Shown: positions 33,584 to 44,440 of the stretch, in pieces
Layout of the letters: every line of letters begins with the position of its first letter
How positions within the stretch are numbered: the stretch's first letter is position 1
Origin: Chamaecyparis obtusa
Lineage: Eukaryota; Streptophyta; Pinopsida; Cupressales; Cupressaceae
Direction: 5' to 3'
Assembly: GCA_027943335.1 (NCBI GenBank)
Contig: BSBK01001159.1
Location: 1,197,001 to 1,261,000 of the forward strand
DNA: 64,000 nucleotides
Made by a program: the position numbers and the translations under genes
The notes under the pieces: generated by a model
What the model saw: the letters and a program-made list of their open reading frames with translations, nothing else
What the model was told of the DNA's origin: nothing
Database searches by the model: none

Positions 33584-36500
33584 TGTAACACCCCATCTAT
33601 ACTAAAAGATAAAAGATGATACTAAAGAAGAAACAACCATAAATAAATTCACATAAAACCACAGTAATATTTTTTTTTCCTTAAAATAACAAACTATTAC
33701 ATATAATCATAGCAACTACTTCTAAGAGCTTTATAGTTTACAATCGATTTACATCAGAGTATTAATAATACTCTTTATTCAAAGATTAAGTCTCACAACA
33801 AAATTTCCTTCTATCCAAAACCATTACATTCTACGAATAGATCTGATAACTAATAACCATGATATGATCTGTTTCCCATAAATCTTAACAACTGCTATCC
33901 ACTGTCCCATACTCATTGGTTTATCCATCTAAAACTTGAAAATCAAAATGAACACAAACACAAACAGCAGACAGAGCTCAGTCACATTGATAAAGAAAAT
34001 GAATCATCTCCAAATATCTGCAATCATATAAGTCAGTACGATATAAAATTTATGTAGATTTAGATACAGAAGTAATTGAAAACTAAATAACATAATTTCC
34101 ATTCTTTTACACCAAAATCATCAAGCACTAAATTTCTTTCTAATAGAAATAAACTCGCAAAGAAAATGGCAAAGTAATGATCCAATAGTTCATGGGTGTC
34201 CACATAAGGACCTATGCTATGTATCCGTAAGGAACCTCGTAGTAATCCATTATGTCTGATGAAACCATAATGTTTTATCTTTATTAATTGAAACCCATAA
34301 CCCTTGAATTTATAATTATCACTTAATTAAACAACTGACATAAATTCTTTCCCATAAGGATATAGACTAGTGTCAGTCACAACTGACAGAAATTCTATCA
34401 TCACAAGGTACTAGACTAGTGTCAGTCCCCAATCTAAGGATCATACTTGCATTATCTTAAAAACACTTGATCTAGCAATCAATGAAAGCAGTGAAATGAA
34501 CTACATTACATAATTTCACTAAAAATCCGTTTCTAATGTATCAATTTACAAAATTGAAACAGCAAATAGAAAACCAATATAAAACCATATTACCATATTC
34601 CTTAGTATACATTCATAAACATGATGTTTCACGAAAGATGAAAAGATCACAACTCTTTCTCCATCACAAATCCAATCAAAATAATTTCCACATTAACTTA
34701 ACATTAAATCTGAAACCATACATTAAAATGTCCATATCAAATTCATGTTTCCCAATGAACAGAAAAGAACTAACATAATCATACATCAACTAAAACAATT
34801 CAACACCCATTAATTTTAACAAACATACTAGTTTGCCATGACCGAATTATTAAACTAATTGGCCATACACCCTGCTCTATTAATTACAAGTTTATATCAT
34901 TTATATACATGTTGGCGTATGTACATGTATACACCACGGCTTGTGTATACATATACATATCCCAGCAGGTATATATATATGTTTATATAATTACATAAGC
35001 TTGTAATTAATAGTTCAGAATGACAGTCATAACATCTATTATATACATGTTGGCGTATGTACATGTATACACCACAGCTTGTGTATATATATACATATCC
35101 CAGCAGGTATATATATTTATATATCTAATTGCATAAACTTGCAATTAATAGTTTAAGTCCATAAATATGCAATATAAAACCATACTAATCTTCATAGTTC
35201 TGTCATAGAAAACAACTACCTTATTATACTACTAATCTACCGAATGCATAAAATAATGACAGAATAATAATAATAACCGACTTCTACCTCTTAAACAAAT
35301 ACCAAAGTGTTTCTTTTCTTACTGTCTGAACAAGATAGTAATGGACTTTCCTATAAATCCCTTAACATTTCCTAATGTCGTAACAACTGTAATACATACT
35401 GGTGTTAATTACTAAAGATCATAAAGCTTGCAAACAAGTTTGACATAACCAAGACATCCACATTCCTCTATCGACTGATACATACAGTGACAAACATTTT
35501 TTTTAAAACCAAACATCGACACCAGATAGCTAGAGAAATACACCCAGAAAATACTTCAATTCCACACCTATGAGCAAAAGTAAATACAAAATATGACAGG
35601 TATCTAAAACACTAAGAAATACCACTAATTCCCTTTTCCACAATACAGCTCAAAGAAAACATCAACTTCGATTAATGACAGTGATAGAGAAACCCGATTT
35701 CAACATATAACCAAGTCTATACAAACTGTATACATTATGATGCTACAGTGCTCCTAATAGCAGGTACAGTGCAAGAAGATCAAAAGAAATTTTTAACACA
35801 AAAACTCATGCTGGTTCCATACAGTATTGATATGTTGATCATCAAACCTGACTAACTCCCTTAACACTGTCCAAAGCAAGTAAATATCGACACCAAAACA
35901 CACAAAGAAATAACCACATAACATCTACATATCTATATTCCATAGATCGACAGAGACTTAACTAAAACATTGCCAACTTCATATTCAGAACAGAGATATC
36001 CCTTATTACATTATGCTCGAAACAACATATCAAAAAAAACAAGTGTTAAATACCACACTAAAACCAAACACTTACTAAACAGTCATTTTGTTACCAAGTT
36101 TCTCCACTAATCACAACATTTATAACTAGATTTACTTCTTAACCCTTCCAAGAAAGAAAAAGACCGATTCGTGACCGAACTCACAAAATAAACAAACACA
36201 AAGCTTCACATTTCATCGACCAACAAACAGTGATATCCAACATTCCATTAATACATTTGCAGAATCTTAAAATGGAAACAGAGGTTAAGGTAAGAGATGC
36301 CCCTGCCTGGTATTCGTATGGAGAAAATATCCAGAACCAGAATGCTAGAGCTAGCCCCTACCTGGTGAGCTTCACAAATGAATCCCAAACCAACCACGAA
36401 GATCCCTTATCATAGATTACCAAAATGCCATGCAAGAGAGCCCAAAATGCAGAGATAACAGTATGAAACTCCCCACTTCCTAAATGACCATGAACAGAAG

Positions 36501-37550
36501 GGTTTATCTTTGCCGTGAAAACCCCTTTCATTCCATGCCACTTATCATGAAGGATACAATAGTAACACGGGTCCATAACCAACTGTTTACCCAAAATGCC
36601 GCAGCATAACATGGTAAAAAAAATGGAGTCATATACAAATTGCAATTCCTTAACCAGAGGAAATGGCGAACTTCAAACTCAACAATGAATTGCCATCGAT
36701 AAGTTCATTCAATGCAAACTTATCCCTTGCAGTGAACACAACTCAATACCTGCCAAATGTCCAACATAGTACATTTCCACAACCCGAAAAATAGCTTAAA
36801 CCCCACTAACACCTCAAAGCAATGCAAGTGCATTAAAACCCTGCCGTAAGTCATGTCTTCGAGCCAGTTAATAATATGAAGACTTAGGGATAGGTTAATA
36901 CATGTCTTGCCAATAACATTAGTCATGTTACTAACTTAACCATCTAAGATAGCAGTGCATCCCAATGTCAAATAACTAACACTTTATCACACTAACCTCC
37001 TACTAACATACAACATAAGAAATACTAACTTAGTTAATTCATATAATTTCAGTAAATGAAATACCACATACTTACTAAAACATTCACTCATCATTTTATG
37101 TATAAAAATACATATATTCAAATTCATTTACTTTGAATTCAGAATTTGATTATCGTTAAATAACAATAATTCTCTGTATACCATCTATAATCATAAGATA
37201 CAATTAACCATAATAACATAACCATTTCTAATTATATCTAACATATTATTAAGGATTCTGAAATAAAGAATCAATAATTAGACAATTGACTAACCATATA
37301 GTTTGTCCTTATTTAATAATCAAACCAATGTTCAAAATTCAGTCTAAACCAATTCTGTCATCAGAATAGGACTCATAAAGCGATAAAAATAGACATAATT
37401 CCTTGAATGTCTGGCAGAATAACAGAGATAACATATTTAATCTAAATAACAAAGTTCAAAAGAACGCAGTCAGAGTTTGAACTCAAAGAAATCTAACATA
37501 ACATAATGTAACATAGAAAAGTAAAGTCTGGAACTGTCAGGGGCATGACA
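33584..37550. mobile_element. S3: about 4-kb solo LTR inserted in the CACTA left end
   Basis: It begins TGTAACACCCC and ends GGGGCATGACA (reverse complement TGTCATGCCCC), an imperfect terminal inverted pair typical of LTRs, with TTGCA/TTACA flanks. Removing it places the CACTA terminal 65 bp directly next to an ATTGCGATAG segment of the subterminal repeats. It has no gag-pol motif. An internal 138-bp tandem duplication lies at 34903-35165. Frames of 60-95 codons inside (for example minus 36358-36645) show no domain. Orientation was not determined. Confidence 0.75.
34903..35165. repeat. 138-bp tandem duplication in S3
   Basis: Copy 1 (34903-35040) and copy 2 (35041 to about 35165) share ATATACATGTTGGCGTATG, a GTATACACCAC segment, CATATCCCAGCAGG and TTGTAATTAATAGTT or its variant, with only a few differences. 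Confidence 0.85.
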
Positions 37551-37555
37551 TTACA

Positions 37556-38335
37556 ATTGCGATAGTAATAGACGTCGCTATTTTTTAGTTGCAAAATATG
37601 ACATCTTTCCTTTTTTGTCACAATTACGACTTCAATCCGTCGCTATGCAACCCCTTCATTGTGACATCAACCCCCTTGCAATTCCTTATATTAGCATCAC
37701 AATGGTGATGAATACCATAGTACTTACGATGCGCTTGTCCGATATTGTGATGAAATTTGGGGCATCGCCAATATAGGAAATTTGTCATAATTCTATGTGT
37801 AACCATCGCAAGTGCGACGTACACCCACCAAAAATGTGATGGCTAGAGGCTTGTCACATGGTCCCATGCGCTTGGGAAGCCACATGTGATCATGCGACAA
37901 GCATGAAATTTGTCATAATTCTATGTGTAACAGTCGCAAGTTTGATGTACACCTAGGCAATTGCGACGGCTAGAGGCTTGTCGCATGGTCGCATGCGCTT
38001 GGGAAGCCACATGCAATCATGTGACAAGCATGAAATCCATTGTAATTCTATGTGTAACCGTCGCAATTGCGATGTACACCCACCAAAATTGCAACGGCAT
38101 TTGGGCGTCGCCAATACAACAAATTCGTCATAATTCTATGTGTATACATCGCAATGGTGATGAACACCCAAGCAACTGCAATGGCTAGAGGCTTGTCGCA
38201 TGGTCGCATGCACTTGGGAAGCCGCATGCAATCATGTGACAAGCATGAAATCTATCATAATTCTATGTGTAACTGTCGCAAGTGCGACATACACCCACTG
38301 AAATTGTAATGACATTTGGGTGTCGCAACTCCTTC
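37556..38335. repeat. CACTA subterminal-type repeats with alternating long and short units
   Basis: Units end in a shared CATAATTCTATGTGT (ends near 37800, 37928, 38055, 38143, 38270) and begin AAC(C)GTCGCAAGTGCGA or similar. Long units are about 127 bp and contain GGCTAGAGGCTTGTCGCATGG and CGCATGCGCTTGGGAAGCC. Short units are about 88-100 bp and replace that part with a CATTTGGGCGTCGCCAAT block. TCGCAATTGCGA-like palindromes recur throughout and also near the right CACTA end (about 51978-51990). In CACTA elements such subterminal motifs bind the transposase. Confidence 0.75.
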
Positions 38336-39971
38336 CAAAGTCAAACCCAAAAGTAACATGTGAAAATGTATTAAAAGCAAGTTACCAGTTGGGCCAAAAC
38401 ACTCTCCAAAGCATGTAGCACTTTTCAAAGCACAACTCACCATGGCAAGATCATCTCAAGTCTCTTAGCATTTCCTTTGACCTATATCTGGACCCAAACT
38501 ACTCAAATTAAGTCCCCGCAAATAGTTGAGTTGACCAAAAGCCAACACAGACAGTAGAATAGTGCATGTGACAACAAATCTACACCTATAGAGCAAACCA
38601 TCAAAAGATATCTAAACTGAAACATTGCACAAACCATTTGACCAAGTCCACCAAACTGCATAACCTGAAAACCCATTATGGAGCAATGCAAGCCATTCTC
38701 CAAGCCTGTCTAAACCATCCTGATAGCCAACATTATGATCATCCAAACAACACATCAAATCTTTATCAAATAATCAATTGGGGATCTACACACATGATAG
38801 TGCAATATTCACAGTAGTCAATCATTATATCCAGAGCCACAAGTAGTCATCTCCTCAAAGCATTCTTCAATAAGATCTTCAAATACTCTTTCCTGCATAT
38901 TATTGTCTATCATACTTCTATCTTCTAGATAAGTTACAAACTCCCTCAATCATTATTCAAATCTTCTTCATCAATCGATGTCATAACCTTAGTTACTTCC
39001 TTAGTCATTATTCAAATCTTCTTCATCAAGCAATGCCACAACTTTGGAAACTTCTTCAAATATTCTTCCTTAATCAATGTCATAGAATCAATATAGTCTT
39101 AGCAACCTTCCATCCTTCCCAAACTGACATTAATGCAACTCCAGAGGTTCACATCAATGACAACATAAATCAAAATGCTAACACCATTTGCTGAAACTTG
39201 ATACATATCTTTGAGGAAATCATCAGTCTTACCATCCACAAGAATGACTAGTTGTCACCTATCTCTAACCTATTTGATGATGAGGTATCACTACCATATG
39301 ATTTTATTGTCTAACCTTTTTGTGCTTAGAAACTGTCTAAACATTTTGTGTCCATAGAAATTGACATAATTTATCATGACAAACATGATCCACTCATATC
39401 ACAGCTTGCAAAATGATGTAGTGTTCTAAATTATAACTATGAAGTGTATGTTCATAGTAAAAACCACATTTTTAAGAGTGAACTCCTTTAGCCACAGTCA
39501 AATCAATCAATATTCCATTTCAATATTTAGCAGATTTATGGTCTGACAATCATTAGACAAAAGAATTAATGTAAATTCTCATTAATATAAGAATCATAAA
39601 TCAAAAGATTTTCCTTGTGATAATTGTAATTATTATTGGTATGTTTACTTAAAATTTCTAGCAATGGTAATCACACATCAATGACAAATCAAGCAGCAAA
39701 ATTTTCACATATATACAAGGAGCATGCTTGGTCAAAGATATCAATTTTTATTTTCTGTATGGCAATATGGTTGAGGAAGTTTTTACACAATTTCAACTCT
39801 TATGCCTGAGGAAGACTGCAGGTTTTAAGAGAAAATGCTTTATTTTATGTGCAGATTCTTATAAACTCCATGTTATTCATATAAGACTATTATTTAATGC
39901 TAAATTTTTCATGACCTGTAATTTTATATCAAACTTCTTCAATATTTGACATGCCTCGGTTGTCATTACAG
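38336..39971. other. CA interior without identified gene
   Basis: No recognised gene. A roughly 63-bp near-direct repeat lies at about 38945-39070 (ATTATTCAAATCTTCTTCATCAA twice, shortened here to its core ATTCAAATCTTC). On the minus strand around 38815-38960 there is an acidic coding-like stretch (EFVTYLEDRS, ERVFEDLIEECFEEM), probably a relic of an unknown gene. The frames at 39728-39949 and 39946-40140 are not called as such; the second overlaps the first reductase exon. Confidence 0.35.
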
Positions 39972-40640
39972 CATGGCAAATGCATTCTCTGAAGGCCTCG
40001 TTCTAACTGATAATAGTAGATTAAGTCAGCAAATGCTGTTAGATGTCTTGGTAGGCTTCTTTATGCATGCTTTTGCAGGGAACCCTATCTTTTATTTTGG
40101 TACTTTTGAGCATACTTTTAAGTTCTATTACAACAAATAGGTAGGTCATAACATGCAATACTAAGGACATTGCAAAGAGGAAAATGGTTTAGGACAGCAA
40201 ACCAGTGCCATCTTTGCTAATACAATGATTTATGATAGGAATTAGGTGCAATCAACAATCCTATGTTTAAGTTGAAAGGGCCAGCTATGATTCAACAAAA
40301 GTTCCCCCCAGTATTTCCATTGAAACATTAACAGAAGGATATGCGTTTAGCACTTGCTCTTGGAGATGATGCTGGAGTATCTATGCTTGTAGCTGCTGCA
40401 GCCAATGAGGTATCTTAAGTTTATCTTTCTCTCTTTGTCTACCGGAATGAATTTAAAAGATATGCTAGCAATTGGCTCAAATCACTTTTACAATATATAT
40501 ATTGGGTAAGGAGTTCTAGCCTATGGTTTATTCTCAATTGTCTGGTTTTTAAAATTCTTAAGGTTTTCAAGAAGGCCAGAAGCATGGGGCTTGGTGATCA
40601 TGACTTTTCAGCTGTCTATCAAGCAGTGAAGGAGCCATAA
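39972..40640 (+). pseudogene. captured exons of a glyoxylate/succinic semialdehyde reductase-like gene
   Basis: Three exon blocks with AG/GT borders: 39972-40050 (MANAFSEGLVLTDNSRL...LLDVL), 40239-40409 (ELGAINNPMFKLKGPAMIQ, PVFPLKH, stop, QKDMRLALALGDDAGVSM...AAAANE) and 40563-40640 (VFKKARSMGLGDHDFSAVYQAVKEP, stop). These match the C-terminal half of the plant beta-hydroxyacid dehydrogenases that reduce glyoxylate and succinic semialdehyde with NADPH. The order, phase and introns of a gene are kept, so capture was from genomic DNA and not from mRNA. The NAD(P)-binding N-terminal half is missing and one TAA (likely from CAA) breaks exon 2. It sits inside CA and cannot make an enzyme. Confidence 0.85.
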
Positions 40641-41229
40641 AAGACTTGTAAATCTCATGTGCACATGATGTCATGGATTGTTGGAATCAGACCATTGAAT
40701 AGTAGAATTACTAGATGACATGTGTGCATACACTTTCTTCAAATATCCCATGTCACATTTTGAAGATGGTGGATATGCCATAATTTATTGACTTCAGGGA
40801 ATCATGCCCTTCAGAGATTTTGAGACATAAACAATAATATTATATGTGCTATAAACATGTTTGCACCTAATTCATCATGCTCTTTTCAGTTGCATAAAGC
40901 TTTCTGAATCATGTCACCACCCAATTAATTGATTTTTTTCCCTTGCAATTTCAAAATAAAGATGAGAAAATATCAGTTCATGAAACATTTATTTATATAT
41001 TTTTACTTACTGGTTATATTTCTTAGTGATTACTGACTAATTTATAAATATTTTCTTAGTACAACTAGGTGATTAAGCTTCTTAGTTGTTTAACATTCTA
41101 TATTATGATGACCATATTCATGAAACCCTCTACATGTGAATCCAAAAGCCTTTCATAGTCTAGGGTTTGAATACTCTCAAGAGTAAGACTTTAAGGGAAG
41201 GGAGAGATGAGATATATCTCTATATAGGT
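40641..41229. other. CA interior, no gene seen
   Basis: AT-rich stretch following the reductase fragment. Part of it may be the captured gene's 3' untranslated region. Nothing else recognised. Confidence 0.35.
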
Positions 41230-41825
41230 CTTGGCATAAACTAGGTGATCTTTCCCATGAAAGGGTCTAGAGACATCAACACTTTCAACGAGTTTTCAAT
41301 CATCTCAAAAACATAAGGGTGCCGAAATTCTGGAGGGAGAGCGTAGAAATGTATCCAAGCCAATATCATAGATGGGATTTATTTTGAGGAATAGATACTA
41401 ATATGCTAGTGCTTCATAAAGATTCCTTCATTCTTAAGAAATAAGGACCTTCACTCGAAATCCATCACAACTATATTCATTAGAAAAAGTTGCAATGAAC
41501 TATCCTTTATGAATCTCCTATTCTCCTTTATTTTTCTAATTTTTTCTTACCCAATAATATAGATCTTCAAGGGGAGTTTAGACCTCAAGGAATCTACAAA
41601 TCAAACTCTTGCTATGCAAAGACACAATTTTCCTAAATTCCAAAAAATCAAGATCGATAATTAGAGATTCCTCCATGGTTGGCACACATGTATGTGTTCC
41701 CTTTATCATTTGGTCATTTTTCTTCCTTATTGCCACTATGGAGACATCACCTTTCTTCTCCTCCAAGGATGCACCTAATCTATCCAAAAAATCTATAATG
41801 GAACCACAAAGAGGAGAATAATCCT
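41230..41825 (-). pseudogene. DUF4283-like (zinc-knuckle retroelement/LINE-associated) domain fragment
   Basis: The minus strand reads EESLIIDLDFLEFRKIVS (about 41625-41680), CRFLEV, then LYYWVRKN (about 41555). After frame breaks comes AWIHFYALPPEFRHPYVFEM followed by SLKVLMSLDPFMGKIT (41240-41370). This series (basic lead, LxxWV, WIRLxxLPPEFW, GKxLxxDP) is the signature of the DUF4283 domain found with zinc knuckles and in plant LINE-type ORFs. Stops and shifts break it. It is a fragment carried within CA. Confidence 0.55.
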
Positions 41826-43019
41826 CTCCAACTTTGGTTCATAATGGAAAAACTAATAAGCAAAAAGATTTGAAGATAAAAAAATAGTAGAAAACCCAAC
41901 TAAATATTTAAAAGAAACCCTAGCAAATGCTCATTACAATCTAATTGCTAGCAAGAAAATCCACGCAAATCTTGTTACAGTCTAGTTGTCTATGTTAATT
42001 CATTATTAAGGTGGCAAATCTTTCAATTTTTTTTGGATAATGAAAGAGTGTTATATTGGAGGCTCTCATCTTGAAATATGACTATAAATACGATGGGTAT
42101 ATTTATTTTAAGGTTGTAAGTGAAGTATAGTTAGAAATTGGAAATGCTCTCACAGATTTGTATGCAGTGGAATGTGGAACCCTAGGCTTAGCTCGTGAAC
42201 TCTGACAAAATTTTTGTAAAGGAATGTAGAACCATAGACACTACGTGTGAACTGTTTGACTAAATTTCTCAAAGAAATATGGCCTCATGACGTGCCATGA
42301 TCTCTAAATGCATAAGATAGACATATGAAAAGACCAATTAAACTTGCTCTATATTACTATTGTTATGATGGTTATTTCACCATTTCCTCCTGATATGGGA
42401 CTAAATTCATTCAAATGGAGGGTACAAATGTGGTAAAGATGAAGGAAATGAATGTGTTGGGTTTCCTTACATACAATAATAATGAAGAGTCTATGAAGAA
42501 TTACCTGGAAAAAGATTTTTCCCTCCATTCCTCTGCCTCAAACTCTACTCTGAGTCTATGAAGAATTACCTACAAGAAGATGTACCAAGAACCTTAGAGT
42601 AGTCACAGGGTATTAGAGTACTATCAGATACAAATCTTCAAAAGACTTCGAAAAGTATAAATTTGACAAAATAGAGAAATATTTAGTATCTTATTGAGCT
42701 TCAGTTTGTTTCAAGAATAGTTTAATATTCTCTACTAAACAGGGCCAACCACGTGAAGGTGGAAGCTCATTTGGCCCCACCCCCCCTCCCCCTAACATCA
42801 CTCTACATTCCCTGTTAACATCTAACATTCATTCATTCTTTCAACCATTAATAAAATGTAACATTCAATCAATATCACATGATAACATTCATTAACACAT
42901 TAGATTCATTAACACGCAACATTCATAGATATTCTGCATTAACACATAATTCATGAAAATTCATTAGCACATAATTAAATTCATTGAGACATAAAATTTA
43001 GTCATTATCAATTAAGGTA
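41826..43019. other. CA interior; T-C-rich low complexity before transposase relic
   Basis: No gene recognised. Around 42825-43010 an ACATTCATTAACAC-type word recurs about ten times, probably a short degenerate repeat. A C-rich run lies at 42780-42793. Confidence 0.35.
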
Positions 43020-43500
43020 TGTAGATGACAATCATTTCTTTTTTTTCTTTCTAATTTTTTTTTCTATGTAAACTCTAAGAGGAGCATCAGTGTTATCATC
43101 AATTCCCCCCTCATTAGTTGTTTTGTTCTCTATTCTTGATGATCTCAAATTCCTATGCTGCTGCAAAGGGGGGTCCTCTACAATAACAAATAAAAGAGTT
43201 AAATTAAAAATATTTTATTATAATTGTTACAAGTATTTAATTATTTTAAAGAACATAACTGTGGCACTCTTTACCTGATCTGGCCACATCATTTTGTCTG
43301 GACTCAACCTCAACATGCTCATGAACACCGACCCCTCGATCCTCTATAGTTGCTATACAAAATGTTACGTTAATCCGAACACCAATTGCAATTACATATA
43401 AAAAATTTAATAGCAAATGTATACCTCCACCACTAGGATGCACATCATGTGAACCTTCATCATGCACAAATTGTGTAGAAGGATTGTCAGGCTGCATTCC
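43020..43500 (-). pseudogene. exon-like relics 3' of the CACTA transposase
   Basis: On the minus strand several coding-like blocks have AG/GT borders: about 43424-43500 (GMQPDNPSTQFVHDEGSHDV...PSGGG, then GT), about 43275-43355 (ATIEDRGVGVHEHVEVESRQ, then GT) and about 43075-43180 (EDPPLQQHRNLRSSRIENK). They lie directly 3' of the TNP2 relic in the same orientation and may be downstream exons of the same CACTA gene or of a captured gene. The family is not recognised. Confidence 0.35.
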
Positions 43501-43519
43501 AATATCCTACGCATTGTTA

Positions 43520-43948
43520 TCATTGCTTGCTTAAAATAGATATACTCACTTTATATTGGAACTTAACATCAAATAGACTAATTGGTAAAGTATTCAATTT
43601 GAAATAAATTTCATTTAGCTTATTTACATATGGCTCAGATGCATCATTATTAGAACCTTGCACACTTATTTCATTATTAGAACCTTGCACAAAAATAGGC
43701 CACACCGAGTAAACAGATCTCATCTCTCCAAATGGATTGACACCATCCGTTGCCAATGAAAGCCTGAGATTACGAGGTTCTTCTTTGAAGTGTTTCCACT
43801 TTTCCTCTATGTGCATAAATGCCAAACCATCCATAGGGATTCGCATAATGTCATCTTGACTTCTATTGCGTGCATGGTAATCCATAAATTGTGCCAAGCT
43901 AGAGAGATCACAATTATATGAGTCAAACATAGTCATGAAAAAGCACAT
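43520..43948 (-). pseudogene. TNP2-type CACTA transposase fragment
   Basis: The minus strand encodes a 142-codon open stretch with YHARNRSQDDIMRIPMDGLAF, HIEEKWKHFKEEPRNLRLSL and ATDGVNPFGEMRSVYSVWP. The RNxRLxLAxDGxNPF...YSxWP block is the conserved core of TNP2-type transposases, which cut CACTA elements at their terminal repeats. After WPIFV the expected NLPPW block is absent; a short QGSNN duplication and unrelated residues follow. The full protein is far longer, so this is a truncated, rearranged relic. Its presence inside CACTA termini confirms the class of CA. Confidence 0.85.
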
Positions 43949-43975
43949 AAATTAGTTATTATATGCAATTAAAAG

Positions 43976-44440
43976 ATGTTTAGGAGAGGTGAGGAATGGA
44001 CACCACAAGTAAGTATTTTCAGGACTAATTGTTTAATACAAGGTGATGTTTATAAATTAGTCATAGATTCAGGTACTTGCAGCAATCTAATATCATGGGA
44101 TGTTGTCAATGCTTTGAAATTGCCTATTCAACACCATCCTAGGCCTTATTATGCTACATGGATGGAGGAAAATCAAAATTTCATAGTGCATTATCAGACC
44201 ATGTTAAATTTCTCAATAGGTGGGTACTTTGATCAGATTCTATGTGATGTTGTAAAAATGAATTGTGCACATGTTATCCTAGGAAGATCTTGGCAAGTTT
44301 CTAAGAAATTTTTACATGATTGCTTCACTAACATCTACCAAGTGTGGAGTAATGGAAAAAGGTTTGAGTTGATACCATTTCCTTTCAAGGGAAATGAATC
44401 TCTCCTCATAGGAAGAATCAGAGAATTGGATACAGGTTAG
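43976..44440 (+). pseudogene. Ty3/gypsy aspartic protease fragment inside CA
   Basis: A 154-codon open stretch with KLVIDSGTCSNLISWDVV (intact DSG active site), a WMEENQNFIVHYQ region, FDQILCDVVKMNCAHVILGR and SWQVSKKF. This is a chromovirus-type protease of a family related to, but distinct from, CR; the matching part of CR reads DEVLCDIIPMDACHMLLGR. No RT follows. It is the longest intact protease frame in the window and lies head-to-head with the transposase relic, only 27 bp apart. Confidence 0.8.

Noticed and set aside
36358..36645. 95-codon minus-strand ORF
   Set aside because: It lies in solo LTR S3 and shows no domain; such lengths occur by chance in 4 kb.
39972..40640. A working reductase gene
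   Set aside because: The N-terminal cofactor-binding half is absent, exon 2 has a stop, and the whole lies inside CACTA termini.
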